A stretch of 64,000 bases of DNA from Beduinella massiliensis (GCF_900199405.1 NZ_LT963430.1:310001-374000); one strand, 5' to 3'. Counted from the stretch's first letter, positions 33,785 to 42,858 are shown. Numbers and translations are program-made. Notes: generated by a model not told the origin, from the letters alone.

Positions 33785-33935
33785 ATGAAGCGCTGTGCGG
33801 GGTAGACGGCCGTGCATGCTGTCAGTTTCCCGGGAAGGAGGAGCACGTCTTTGCACAGAACTCTTCATAAGTTATGTATGAATGTTGCAATTACACAAGA
33901 ACAAGGGACCGACGGAGGGCAAAGGAGGATTTGAG

Positions 33936-35441
33936 ATGAAGAAAATAGGTCTGTTGCTGCTTGCGGCGGTGCTGCTGCTTATGCCGGTGCTCATGGCGGC
34001 CGAGGTCAACCTGGAGGACGACGAAAGCGTTCATTATTCATTTACCGTCATGCAGGGAAAACAGTTTGACGTGCCCGAAGAAAACGCGACGCTATCTTTC
34101 CTAGGAGAAAAATTCAACGCGAATTTTGAATTTATGCTGGTCTCACGCGGCGCGAACGACTACCAAAACAAGCTGAACCTGCTCATCGCGTCGGACGATT
34201 TGCCGGATCTGGTGCAGGTCAACGACTACTCGATTTTGACGACGATGGTGGAAATGGGCCTGCTGCTCCCGCTCGACGATCTCGTGGAGAAGTACGGCCA
34301 GGAGATGAAGGCGATCCGTCCGCAGGAATGCTGGGATCCCTTTATCTTCAACGGGAAGCTTTATTCTCTGCCGAACCAGTACCGAACGGACGGCATCATC
34401 CCCGTCATCCGTGAGGATTGGCTCAAAAAGCTGAGTCTCGCCATCCCAACGACGATTGAGGAATACGAAGAGGCGATCCGGGCTTTTACAGAGGACGACC
34501 CCGACGGCAACGGCAAGAAGGATACGTACGGCATCAGCGGCCCGAACGCGCCGATCACGTCGACCTTTCTGCCCGCCTACCTGTACTACGGCGTGCTGCC
34601 GGATCAGTGGATCTTGCAGGACGGAAAGCTGACGTTTGGCTCCATTCAGCCGGAGATGCTCGACGCGCTCAAATTGATCAACAAATGGTTCCGCGCGGGC
34701 TACATCGATCCGCAGTTCCCGCTGTACAACCGGGAAAAGTTCGAGGAAATGCTAGGTCAAGGCAAGTTCGGCAGCTACGGCAGCACGGAGGTGCAGCGTC
34801 TGGATCCGGCCTTCGACATCGGCCTAGCGGCCCTGCGCGAAGCGGAACCCGAATCGCACTTCATCGCTTATGAACCGATTGTGGGCAAGGACGGTGTAAA
34901 GCGCCTTTGGACGAACGACTACCGTTCGATCGGCTACACGATGGCGATCAGCGCTAAGTGCGAGAACCCCGTGCGCCTGATGAAGCTGCTCAACTATGCC
35001 GCGTCGGAAGAGGGGTATCTGCGCATCCGGTACGGCGAGGAGGGCGTGCACTACACCGTGGACGAGAGTGGGACGTTCCACTTCACCCCGGAGTGGGAAG
35101 ACATCAACAAGCGGACACAGGAAGGCCTGAGCATCCAGTATTCCAACCTGTTCCGGCGCGAATGGTTCGACCGCTGCGCCAGTCAGGAGGTGTGGGACGG
35201 CGTGCGGATGTTCGAGACCTACGGCGAACCCATTTCTCCCATCTTCGTGACGACGGACGCGGACATCGAGTACAACACGATCCTCACAACCCTGCGCGAC
35301 GAGGCATTTACCAAGATGATCTGCGCGGCAGACGAGACGGCGCTGGACAAGATGTTTGACGACTTCTGCGCGAGCTGGCTTGCGAATGGCGGCGAAGAGG
35401 TAATTCGTCAGAAGAACGAGGCGTATCAGGAATCGCTGTAA
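33936..35441 (+). CDS. Extracellular solute-binding protein (LipO-like)
   Basis: Binding protein of 501 aa. The signal peptide MKKIGLLLLAAVLLLMPVLM is followed by AAEVNLEDDESV; no cysteine is present, so it is not a lipoprotein. The characteristic LLIASDDLPDLVQVNDYSIL hinge and the PDGNGKKDTYGISGPNAPIT stretch (a DxNGxxDtyG calcium-like loop common to LipO proteins) are visible. RBS AAAGGAGG. It follows its permeases, as in transporter 1. It is followed by a regulator gene with its own membrane sensor. Confidence 0.9.
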   Translation: MKKIGLLLLAAVLLLMPVLMAAEVNLEDDESVHYSFTVMQGKQFDVPEENATLSFLGEKFNANFEFMLVSRGANDYQNKLNLLIASDDLPDLVQVNDYSILTTMVEMGLLLPLDDLVEKYGQEMKAIRPQECWDPFIFNGKLYSLPNQYRTDGIIPVIREDWLKKLSLAIPTTIEEYEEAIRAFTEDDPDGNGKKDTYGISGPNAPITSTFLPAYLYYGVLPDQWILQDGKLTFGSIQPEMLDALKLINKWFRAGYIDPQFPLYNREKFEEMLGQGKFGSYGSTEVQRLDPAFDIGLAALREAEPESHFIAYEPIVGKDGVKRLWTNDYRSIGYTMAISAKCENPVRLMKLLNYAASEEGYLRIRYGEEGVHYTVDESGTFHFTPEWEDINKRTQEGLSIQYSNLFRREWFDRCASQEVWDGVRMFETYGEPISPIFVTTDADIEYNTILTTLRDEAFTKMICAADETALDKMFDDFCASWLANGGEEVIRQKNEAYQESL

Positions 35442-35451
35442 GGGAAGGCAG

Positions 35452-35471
35452 GGCGGAGGGCTTCCTCCGCC
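35452..35471 (+). terminator. Stem-loop after binding protein of transporter 3
   Basis: GGCGGAGG (35452-35459) pairs with CCTCCGCC (35464-35471) around GCTT. No T-run follows, so it is more likely an mRNA-stabilising or attenuating hairpin than a full terminator. Confidence 0.6.
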
Positions 35472-35501
35472 TCCTCCCGGCGGCGCTTGGAGGGATGAAG
35501 C

Positions 35502-37730
35502 ATGCGTTCCAGTTCCAGGCATGGCCTATTTTTTCGCTATCTCGTCATGTTTTTGCTCGTGCTGACCGTTCCGGCAGGCGTCATGGGTGCGAGCATCTGG
35601 GGCAGCATGCGCGCCGCGCTATGGAGGGAGATCGAGTCCTCGATGCAGGCGGCGTCGCAGCAGGTCGTGTCTGTGATGGAACAATACATGGTGGGCATGG
35701 ACGCACTGGCCTCCATGCTGGTGACCGATACGGACGTGCGGACGATGACGGCCATGATGGGCAGCGAGCGCGCGTCGATTGAAAAGACGGAGGGCGTGCG
35801 CAAGATGAACGCATATAAGACGCCGAACGTCTTTATCGAGCGCATCATGGTCGCCAACGACGGGCACATCCTCTCGAGCGACGGCCTGCTTCTTCGGCAG
35901 GAGGAAGATGCCGTCGCGCGAATCCTGGCGGAGATCGGGGACGAACAGTTTGCCTACAGGCCGGAGCTCATGCGGGATAAAATTTATTATGCGAGGCGCC
36001 TTTCCATCCTGCGGGACAACGGACAATACCTGCTATGTGAAATTCCGCGCTCGATTTTCGTGCGTCTCGCGGGCGTGCTGCCTCATTCGCTGGACGTGCA
36101 GATGCTTCTGGTAGAGGCGGATGAGAACGTCGTATTCAGCAGCGCAAAGGAGGATGCGCTCGTGCCGTTTCTTGCGCAGGCGGCAGACGGACAGTGGCAG
36201 CGCATGACCCGCGAGGGGAAGATATTTCTGGTTTACGCCACCCGCATGGAACGGATGAACCTGCGCGCGCTCTTTGTGCTGCCGGAGGAGGCGGTTGGCG
36301 CGCCGCTTCAGGAGACGCTGCGCATTCTGGCCGTCTATTTGCTGCTGGCCGTTCTGCTAGGCATCGGGCTGTCGCTGTTTTTTTCCTACCGTAACTACAA
36401 GCCGCTGCAGCCGCTTCTTCAGGATATCGGCGAGTACGCGGCGGACGGTGCTCGCCGTCGCGGCGGCCTATCCGCTATCAGCGACGCGTACGACCGTGCG
36501 AAACGCGACAACCTGCGCCTGATGGAACGCATGCAGCGAGAGCAGGTGTACACGGCGCGCCACTTTATGCTCAACGTGCTCCGCGGACGCTATGCGAAGG
36601 ACGCGGATCTGGCGCAGGCGGCGCAGCAGTTCAGCATATCGTTTCGGGGTTCGCGCTTTTGCGTCATCGTAGTGCTCGTCCACCGTTTGGGGACGATGTC
36701 TTGGGACAGCACGGACGACGAAGCGGTTCAGGAGATCATCGGGTGCGCCTTTATGGACAGAAGCCAGCTTTCCACGCTGCTGGTGGAGCCGGGGTGTACG
36801 GCCGCAGTGCTCAACTATAGCCCGGGGCAGTTGACGGAGGACGAGGTTGTCCGAGCCGCGGAAGACATCGTCGGCAGCATCCGCCAACGATACGGCGCCG
36901 GTGTCACGGTGGGCGTGAGCGAGGAGCAGGACGGGCTCAGCGGGCTGCACAGAGCCTACATTCAGGCCGAAAACGCCTGTGAATACAGGCTGATCCGCGG
37001 AAATAACCAGGTAATCCTCTCACGGGAGGTCGTGGGACTGATCGATGATGTAAGCCTTCGCTACGTGCAGGCGTTCCGCAACCAGGCGGAGATACAGCGT
37101 CACCTCGAAAGCGGAAATTACAACGCGATCGAGCTGCAGATCAACCGCCTGTTCGGGGAGATTGCGGGCAGCAGCCTCAGCGTCAGCCTCGCGAGGTGCC
37201 TCTACTATGAAATCATCAACATGGTCCTTCGCACCCTGCCCTATGGGTTCATCAAGACGATCGACGTCAGCCGACTGCTCGGCGTCGATACGATGGAGGA
37301 GCTGCGCATGGGCGCGCTGGAAATATACAGGCGCGCATGCCAGGAAAGACAGATTCAGAAGGAACGGAAGGGGCCGGTGGAAAACGCGCTGGAATACGTC
37401 CGCGCGCGTTACGCTCAGCCGGATCTGTCGTTGGAGGCGGTGGCCTCCGAGCTTGGCATATCCCGCAGCTATTTGAGCCGGCTGTTTTCCGAACGCATGA
37501 GCATGACGCTGTGCGAGTATATCGGGCGTTTGCGCGTCGAGGCGGCCTGCGCCCTCATGACCGAGACGAGTTTGCCTGTCGCGCAGATTGCACAGCAGGT
37601 TGGATACCAAGATCTGCATACGTTTTTACGCAATTTCAAGAAGTACATGGGCATGACGCCGACACAGTACAGAGAACGGAGGGCGGACGCACAGCAGCGC
37701 CCGCAGGAGGAAAAGCATGATTATTCGTGA
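35502..37730 (+). CDS. Membrane-anchored AraC-family sensor-regulator
   Basis: A 742-residue one-component regulator with its own extracellular sensor. Helix 1 (YLVMFLLVLTVPAGVMGASI, about 13-32), about 240 extracellular residues of Cache-like character, helix 2 (AVYLLLAVLLGIGLSLFFSY, about 278-298), a cytoplasmic linker as in YesN proteins (VTVGVSEEQDGLSGLHRAYI, AENACEYRLIRGNNQVIL), and the C-terminal double HTH (SLEAVASELGISRSYLSRLF, VAQIAQQVGYQDLHTFLRNF, GMTPTQYRER). No kinase or receiver domain. Such proteins bind DNA next to the membrane and couple extracellular sugar directly to transcription. It probably controls the importer before it and the catabolic genes after it. Ends overlapping the next gene by 14 bp. 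Confidence 0.88.
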   Translation: MRSSSRHGLFFRYLVMFLLVLTVPAGVMGASIWGSMRAALWREIESSMQAASQQVVSVMEQYMVGMDALASMLVTDTDVRTMTAMMGSERASIEKTEGVRKMNAYKTPNVFIERIMVANDGHILSSDGLLLRQEEDAVARILAEIGDEQFAYRPELMRDKIYYARRLSILRDNGQYLLCEIPRSIFVRLAGVLPHSLDVQMLLVEADENVVFSSAKEDALVPFLAQAADGQWQRMTREGKIFLVYATRMERMNLRALFVLPEEAVGAPLQETLRILAVYLLLAVLLGIGLSLFFSYRNYKPLQPLLQDIGEYAADGARRRGGLSAISDAYDRAKRDNLRLMERMQREQVYTARHFMLNVLRGRYAKDADLAQAAQQFSISFRGSRFCVIVVLVHRLGTMSWDSTDDEAVQEIIGCAFMDRSQLSTLLVEPGCTAAVLNYSPGQLTEDEVVRAAEDIVGSIRQRYGAGVTVGVSEEQDGLSGLHRAYIQAENACEYRLIRGNNQVILSREVVGLIDDVSLRYVQAFRNQAEIQRHLESGNYNAIELQINRLFGEIAGSSLSVSLARCLYYEIINMVLRTLPYGFIKTIDVSRLLGVDTMEELRMGALEIYRRACQERQIQKERKGPVENALEYVRARYAQPDLSLEAVASELGISRSYLSRLFSERMSMTLCEYIGRLRVEAACALMTETSLPVAQIAQQVGYQDLHTFLRNFKKYMGMTPTQYRERRADAQQRPQEEKHDYS

Positions 37731-39012
37731 AATCGCAGCGAGCCTTTACCCCTGGGATTTGCATGACGAACCGGTAGACCAAATTGTAGACAAGCTGGTG
37801 GAGTGCAGCGGCGTAAACAGCATCTACCTGGTGGGCGTCATGCACTATGAAAAACGGCCGCTTACGAGCCTGTTTTATACGCAAAACCCCGACCGGAAGT
37901 GGTACGCGCCGGAAGACAGCCGCGTGTACTACCGCGTCGACCCGTCCGCCTTTGCACGCACAAAGCTCAAGCCCCAGGCGTCGCAGCGTGCTTTTCTCAA
38001 GGACACGGACTGGCTGGACGTGCTGATTGAATGTGCGCGCAGGCGAGGACTGAAGGCGGGCGTGGAAGTATCGCACACGTTCTACGACACGCAAAAGGCC
38101 ATGACGGAATGCCCGGATGTGCTGCAAAAGGATATACATGGTGCTCCCATCGCCCAGCATTTTTGCTGCAATAACGCAGATGTGCGTGAGTACATGCGCA
38201 CGCTCTTCGCGCAAACCGTGAAGGAACACGACGTGGATTTTATTCAGACTTGCATGATGCTATTCCATCAGGGCGAACCGGTAAAGACACCCTGGTTTTT
38301 ACCGCACGAAGCAGACCCCAAGCTCAGCGCGCTGCTCGGCGTTGTAACGGGCGGCTGTTTTTGCGAGCACTGCCGCGCGAAGGCTATTTCCATGGGCTAC
38401 GATTGGGATGCGATGGTGGACTCGCTTAGAAAGCTGGAGCGTATCGTGACGGCGACGCCTTATCACAACAACGACCAGTGCCTGCAGCTGCAGCTTTTGA
38501 TGGACAGTAACCTGACGGAGGCAGGGCTGCTCATGGAATTTCCGGCACTTTCGCAGTTCCTCGAGTTCCGCATGCGCAGCATTACCTCCCTCTTTCGGGA
38601 CATTTACGAGGCGATCAAGCTGGTGAAACCGAACGTAGACTTCCGTTACAACAACTATCTGCGCTATCCGGAGCTCGCGGGCCTGAGCTACCTGCATGTG
38701 GCGCCATACCTGGACTCCGTACGCGACAGCGATTACACAGAACAGCGTACGGTCACGGATGGCTTTCAATACAAGCGCAATACGCTGTGCAAGATTCGCA
38801 GGGGCATCGGCTGCGAAAAACCGCTGCTCGCGGCGTTCGCCGTGCGCCCCAACGCAACGCCCCAGATTATTCGGGAGAGCATCGGGCAGTTGGCCCAGTT
38901 GGGCATAGACGGCTTCTCGCTGGGGCATTACGATGGCTCGACCCGGCCGCTGCTGCGCGCGGTGCGCGAGGCGATGGAAGAGTACGACATTACGTTGAAG
39001 GCGGGGGAGTGA
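37717..39012 (+). CDS. Putative TIM-barrel glycoside-hydrolase-like protein
   Basis: A 431-residue cytoplasmic protein. It begins IIREIAASLYPWDLHDEPVD and reads like a barrel with repeated strand-helix units: NSIYLVGVMHYEKRPL, GLKAGVEVSHTFYDTQKAMT, HDVDFIQTCMMLFHQGEPVK, KPNVDFRYNNYLRYPELAGL, GIDGFSLGHYDGSTRPLL. A CFCEHCRAKA motif in the middle resembles the Cys pair found in some uncharacterised alpha-amylase-superfamily and GH-like barrels. Carboxylates sit at strand ends, but I cannot name a catalytic pair. No signal peptide, so it would act on imported sugar. It overlaps the upstream regulator gene; family membership is tentative. Confidence 0.6.
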   Translation: MIIREIAASLYPWDLHDEPVDQIVDKLVECSGVNSIYLVGVMHYEKRPLTSLFYTQNPDRKWYAPEDSRVYYRVDPSAFARTKLKPQASQRAFLKDTDWLDVLIECARRRGLKAGVEVSHTFYDTQKAMTECPDVLQKDIHGAPIAQHFCCNNADVREYMRTLFAQTVKEHDVDFIQTCMMLFHQGEPVKTPWFLPHEADPKLSALLGVVTGGCFCEHCRAKAISMGYDWDAMVDSLRKLERIVTATPYHNNDQCLQLQLLMDSNLTEAGLLMEFPALSQFLEFRMRSITSLFRDIYEAIKLVKPNVDFRYNNYLRYPELAGLSYLHVAPYLDSVRDSDYTEQRTVTDGFQYKRNTLCKIRRGIGCEKPLLAAFAVRPNATPQIIRESIGQLAQLGIDGFSLGHYDGSTRPLLRAVREAMEEYDITLKAGE

Positions 39013-39013
39013 C

Positions 39014-40045
39014 ATGGCTCAGGTAAAGCTTTGTGCTTTGCAGAACTGGATAGAAGGTTGCCTGCGGGCACTCGGCATGACGGAGGAAAACGTTGGGTGC
39101 GTATCGGATACGGTGATGCGCGCCACGTTGCGGGACGTAGGGCATCACGATATCTACGACTTCCCGGGTCATCTGCAGGCGATGCTGGACGGTGACGTTG
39201 TGATCAACCCGAGCTTTCGCCAACTCGCTGCCTGTGGCGCGCTCGAAAGCTGGGACGGCGGAAACGGGCTTGGCGAATTGGTCTGTTCTTTCGCGATGGA
39301 GCGCGCGATGGATGCGGCGCGAATCCATGGCATCGGGCTATGTGCCGTGCGCGGCAGCAATCACTATCTGGCTGCCGCGCCGTACGTACAGCGGGCGAGT
39401 GAGCAGGGCTTTATTGCGCTGCTGCTGTGCAAGGGTGCGCCGACAATGGGCGCACCCAACCGAACGGAGAAGGTCATCGGAACGCTTCCGATGGGTTATG
39501 CGTTCCCGACGGATCGCGGCTATCCGGTGCTCTTCGACGCCTGCATGGCCTACGCGTCGTTCGGGGCGCTCAAAGAGAAGATGGATCGGGGGGAGCCGGT
39601 CCCTGCGTACTGGGGCTTCGACAGCGAGGGAAAGCCTACGACGGATCCAGAGGCACTGGCGAAGGGCACCCGCTTGCCGATCGGAAGCCATAAGGGCTTT
39701 GGCCTGGCTGTGCTTGGAGAGGCGCTGACGGCCATTTTATCGGAAGGTTGCGTTGTAGACGAGCCGGACCAGCTGCACGGCCAGAAGAGCCCGACCTCGC
39801 ATACGGCGATCGCCATCAAGGCGGATGCGCTGATGGACCTTACTCGATTTGAAACCCGGGCGGGCGAGCTGCTTACACGCATGCAGGCGCGTGCGCCAGG
39901 CCTGCACGTGCCCGGCGAGGGGGCGCATGCGAAGAAGAGACGTCTTATGGAGATGGAAACAATCGAGCTGGACGGCGCGCTTTTGGAAAAACTGGATGCG
40001 CTCAGCGCACGTATCCCTACGGCAAGCCTTGAACGGGATGGATGA
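39014..40045 (+). CDS. Ldh-family (malate/L-lactate/ureidoglycolate) dehydrogenase
   Basis: NAD(P)-dependent 2-hydroxyacid dehydrogenase of the type 2 malate/L-lactate dehydrogenase fold (343 aa), unrelated to Rossmann LDHs. Recognisable pieces: VMRATLRDVGHHDIYDFPGH (conserved HG/HD region), GIGLCAVRGSNHYLAAAPYV with the catalytic His in SNHY, TMGAPNRTEKVIGTLPMGYA where the family usually has APxGG, and PIGSHKGFGLAVLGEALTAI (GxKGxGL). Related enzymes oxidise ureidoglycolate, sulfolactate, or 2,3-diketogulonate-type acids. Its start lies 2 bp after the stop of the previous gene, so the TIM-barrel protein and this enzyme are translated together. Confidence 0.88.
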   Translation: MAQVKLCALQNWIEGCLRALGMTEENVGCVSDTVMRATLRDVGHHDIYDFPGHLQAMLDGDVVINPSFRQLAACGALESWDGGNGLGELVCSFAMERAMDAARIHGIGLCAVRGSNHYLAAAPYVQRASEQGFIALLLCKGAPTMGAPNRTEKVIGTLPMGYAFPTDRGYPVLFDACMAYASFGALKEKMDRGEPVPAYWGFDSEGKPTTDPEALAKGTRLPIGSHKGFGLAVLGEALTAILSEGCVVDEPDQLHGQKSPTSHTAIAIKADALMDLTRFETRAGELLTRMQARAPGLHVPGEGAHAKKRRLMEMETIELDGALLEKLDALSARIPTASLERDG

Positions 40046-40057
40046 TTCAAATGATAA

Positions 40058-40085
40058 GGCGGACAGGCGGCCATACCTGTCCGCC
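40058..40085 (+). terminator. Hairpin after the Ldh-family gene
   Basis: A perfect 10-bp stem (40058-40067 with 40076-40085) with an 8-base loop; no T-run. It separates this operon from the next promoter. Confidence 0.6.
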
Positions 40086-40092
40086 CTCTGGG

Positions 40093-40121
40093 TTGACAAA
40101 TCCTCCGGAGCGTGCTAAACT
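40093..40121 (+). promoter_or_regulatory. Promoter of the glyoxylate-type operon
   Basis: TTGACA (40093-40098), 17 bp, extended -10 TGCTAAACT with hexamer TAAACT (40116-40121). The start point would be near 40128, just before the GAAAT/ATTTC dyads. Confidence 0.75.
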
Positions 40122-40130
40122 TCATACATA

Positions 40131-40155
40131 GAAATATGATTTCATTAAGTGAAAT
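40131..40155. promoter_or_regulatory. Overlapping GAAAT/ATTTC dyads, likely IclR-type operator
   Basis: GAAAT-ATG-ATTTC (40131-40143) and ATTTCA-TTAAG-TGAAAT (40139-40155) are overlapping perfect inverted repeats. They lie right at the predicted start point of transcription. IclR/KdgR/AllR regulators bind short A/T-rich dyads of this style, and an IclR gene lies 2.7 kb away in the same locus. Confidence 0.6.
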
Positions 40156-40175
40156 AATAAATGCGGGAGGATTTC

Positions 40176-41858
40176 ATGAAAGCGGCAGAAGCGTTGGTTC
40201 AAATCATGGTAAAAGAGGGAATACAGGATGCATTCGGCATCCCCGGCGCGGGTATCAACGCGGTGTATCAGTACCTGAAGGATGCGCCCATCTCACACTA
40301 TTGCATGCGCCATGAGGAGGCATGCACGCACGCGGCCGACGCTTATTACCGCGCGTCGCACCGCATTGCACTGGCGATCTGCACCTCCGGCCCCGGCGCG
40401 ACGAATTTCGTGACGGGCATGTACACGGCCTATATCGATTCCATCCCGCTGCTGGCCATCACCGGACAGGCGAACTCGTGGCAGCTGGGGATGGATCCGT
40501 TCCAGTGCGTGGACATCGCGAAGATCTGCGCGCCGGTCGCGAAGAAGACGTACTGTGTGACCGACCCCAGGACGATTCCGCAGGTGCTGCGCGAGGCGTT
40601 TTACCTCATGCGGAGCGGCCGCCCCGGGCCGGTGCTCATCGACCTGCCGCTGGACGTGCAGCAGGCGCAGATTGAATTTGACATCGACGGCTACGAGCCG
40701 CTGCCGATAAAGAAGCAGGCGCCGGACATGCGGCGGATCGAGGAAGCGGCCGATCTGCTCTCGGCGGCGAAAGCGCCGGTCATCGTCATGGGCGGCGGCG
40801 TGACGCTGTCCGAGTCGGAGGAGGACGTCATCGAGCTGGCGGAGCTGTTGCAGATTCCGGTCATCACGACCTACATGGCCAAGGGCGGCATCCCGGTGGA
40901 GCATCCGCTGAACGCCGGGCACGCGGGCATTCAGGTGGGCCAGCCGGTGGGCAACAAGGTCTTCCTGGATTCAGACGTCGTGCTGGGCGTCGGCTGCCGC
41001 TTCAGCGACCGCCATACGGGCGACCTCAAGGTCTACCGCGGGGAAAGGAAGTTCATCCACGTCGACGTCTCCGAAGAGCAGATCGGCAAGGTGTTCCAGC
41101 CGGACCTGGCCATCGTCGCGGATGCGAAGCTGGCGGTGCGCGCGCTGATCGACACGGCCAAGGCCCGCGGCATGAAACCCGTAAACCCGGAGCGGGCGCG
41201 GTCGGTGGCCCCGCTGCGCGAGAAGCTCGCGCGCAAAACGCACTACGATACCTGCCCGATCATGCCGCACCGCGTGCTGGAAGAGGTGGACAGGGCGTTT
41301 GACGCGGATACGATGTTCACGACGGGCTGCGGCATCACGCAGATCTGGTCCGGCCAGCTGCAGAAGATCGACAAGCCGCGCCGTTACCTGCCCTCCGGCG
41401 GAGCCGGCACGCTGGGCTACGAGGTGCCCGCGGCCTTCGGGGCGAAGGTGGCGGACCCGGCGCACTACAGCGTCACGGTCGTGGGGGACTTCGGCTTTAC
41501 GTTCATGGGCGAGGAGATCGCCGTCAGCGCGGCCTTTCAAAAGCCGATCATCGTGGTGATCCTCAACAACGCTTATCTGGGCCTGATCCGCCAGAACCAA
41601 CGGGGCGCGTACGGCTATGAGTACGCGGTGGACATGCCCTATAACCAGGACGGCACCATCGATTACGTCAAGGTGGCGGAGGGCTACGGCTGCGTCGCGG
41701 AGCGCGTGTTCACCCCGGAGGACCTCGCCGCCGCGCTGCGCCGCGCGAAGGGAAGCGGGCGTACATACGTGATCGACGCGGTCTGCGTCAAGGAACAGCT
41801 CTGCGACATGGGCGGGAGCCTCGCAAACGTGAAGAGCTTCGCGCCGCAGGACGCATAA
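40176..41858 (+). CDS. ThDP-dependent carboligase, glyoxylate carboligase-like
   Basis: Acetolactate-synthase-superfamily enzyme, 560 aa, with three thiamine-diphosphate domains. N-terminal PYR domain: FGIPGAGINAVYQYLKDA, ICTSGPGATNFVTGMYTAYI. The middle domain carries SGRPGPVLIDLPLDVQQAQI, EFDIDGYEPLPI and RFSDRHTGDLKVYRGERKFI, stretches I associate with glyoxylate carboligase (Gcl). C-terminal PP domain: VVGDFGFTFMGEE with the GDG-type metal motif, then VVILNNAYLGLIRQNQRG (NN). Gcl condenses two glyoxylates to tartronate semialdehyde with CO2 release. Unlike E. coli Gcl, which has Val here, residue 47 is Glu (MRHEEACTHAADAY). GGGAGG lies 5 bp before ATG 40176. First gene of an operon with a Hyi-like gene. 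Confidence 0.85.
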   Translation: MKAAEALVQIMVKEGIQDAFGIPGAGINAVYQYLKDAPISHYCMRHEEACTHAADAYYRASHRIALAICTSGPGATNFVTGMYTAYIDSIPLLAITGQANSWQLGMDPFQCVDIAKICAPVAKKTYCVTDPRTIPQVLREAFYLMRSGRPGPVLIDLPLDVQQAQIEFDIDGYEPLPIKKQAPDMRRIEEAADLLSAAKAPVIVMGGGVTLSESEEDVIELAELLQIPVITTYMAKGGIPVEHPLNAGHAGIQVGQPVGNKVFLDSDVVLGVGCRFSDRHTGDLKVYRGERKFIHVDVSEEQIGKVFQPDLAIVADAKLAVRALIDTAKARGMKPVNPERARSVAPLREKLARKTHYDTCPIMPHRVLEEVDRAFDADTMFTTGCGITQIWSGQLQKIDKPRRYLPSGGAGTLGYEVPAAFGAKVADPAHYSVTVVGDFGFTFMGEEIAVSAAFQKPIIVVILNNAYLGLIRQNQRGAYGYEYAVDMPYNQDGTIDYVKVAEGYGCVAERVFTPEDLAAALRRAKGSGRTYVIDAVCVKEQLCDMGGSLANVKSFAPQDA

Positions 41859-41873
41859 GGAAAGGGGTTTGGC

Positions 41874-42782
41874 ATGCAGGAATCGATCAGGAAGTACATG
41901 AAGGTCGGGCTCGTCCACTTTATGGCCTATCCGTCCGCGATGACGGGCGAGGGGGAGATCACGCGAACCGTGCGCCGCGTGCTCGAAGACGACTACTTTG
42001 ACGCGATCGAGCTGACGCGCATCAACGACCCGGCCGTGCGCGGCGAGGTGGCCTCGTTGGTGCGCCAGAGCGGCGTGGCGCTGGGTTACGGCGCGCAGCC
42101 GCAGCTCATGCGCAACGGGGAGAACGTCAACAGCCTCGACGAAACCCTGCGCCTGCGCGCGCTCGACCGCATGAAGGCTTGCGTGGACGAGGCCTGCGAG
42201 CTGGGCGCGCAGGGCATCGCGTTTCTCGCGGGCAAGTTCGAGGCGGCGCGCAGGGAGGAAGCCTATCAGGCGCTCGTCAAGAGCACTCGCGAAATCTGCG
42301 CGTACGCGCAGGAGAAGGGGAACCTGCAGGTAAATCTGGAGGTCTTCGACTACGACGTGGAAAAGTGCTCGCTGATCGGCCCCGCGACGCTGGCCGCGCG
42401 CTTTGCCAGGGAGATCGCGGCGGAGTTTCAAAACTTCGGCCTGATGGTCGACCTGAGCCACATGACGCAGCTGCACGAGACGATGGACGAAAGCATCGAC
42501 CCGGTGGCGCGCTTCATACGCCATGTGCACATCGCGAACGCCGTGCTGGTGCCGGGCGCTCCCGCCTATGGCGACCAGCACCCGCGCTTCGGCTTTCCGA
42601 ACAGCGAGGTGGACGTAAGGCTGCTCGTCCGCTTTCTGCGCAAGCTCTTCGAGGTGGGCTATCTGGGCGAAGGCAAACGGCCTGTGGTGGCCTTCGAGGT
42701 CAAGCCCTGGGAAGGGGAGGACAGCGAAATGGTGCTCGCCAACGCCAAGCGCTTCCTGAACGAGGCATGGGCGCTGATATAA
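41874..42782 (+). CDS. Hydroxypyruvate isomerase-like TIM barrel
   Basis: Sugar-isomerase/epimerase-type TIM barrel (AP_endonuc_2), 302 aa. Barrel strands include MKVGLVHFMAYPSAM and YFDAIELTRIND. Likely metal ligands: Glu in VNLEVFDYDVEK, Asp in LMVDLSHMTQLH, His in RHVHIANAVL and a final Glu in VVAFEVKPWEGE. Located 15 bp after the Gcl-like gene, the position that hyi (tartronate semialdehyde to hydroxypyruvate) takes in glyoxylate operons. It is longer than typical Hyi (about 260 aa) and may act on another 2-keto acid or sugar. RBS AAGGGG. Confidence 0.75.
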   Translation: MQESIRKYMKVGLVHFMAYPSAMTGEGEITRTVRRVLEDDYFDAIELTRINDPAVRGEVASLVRQSGVALGYGAQPQLMRNGENVNSLDETLRLRALDRMKACVDEACELGAQGIAFLAGKFEAARREEAYQALVKSTREICAYAQEKGNLQVNLEVFDYDVEKCSLIGPATLAARFAREIAAEFQNFGLMVDLSHMTQLHETMDESIDPVARFIRHVHIANAVLVPGAPAYGDQHPRFGFPNSEVDVRLLVRFLRKLFEVGYLGEGKRPVVAFEVKPWEGEDSEMVLANAKRFLNEAWALI

Positions 42783-42787
42783 AAAGA

Positions 42788-42840
42788 GGGCCGCTCCGCA
42801 AACGCGCCGGGGGTATTCCCGGCGCGAAGGGCGGCGGCCC
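42788..42840. terminator. Two-stem terminator between convergent genes
   Basis: An inner perfect 9-bp stem (42803-42811 with 42818-42826) is enclosed by an outer 7-bp stem (42788-42794 with 42834-42840). It ends both the Hyi-like gene and, from the other side, the IclR gene. Confidence 0.75.
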
Positions 42841-42858
42841 CCGGCTGATTTTCCGGCA

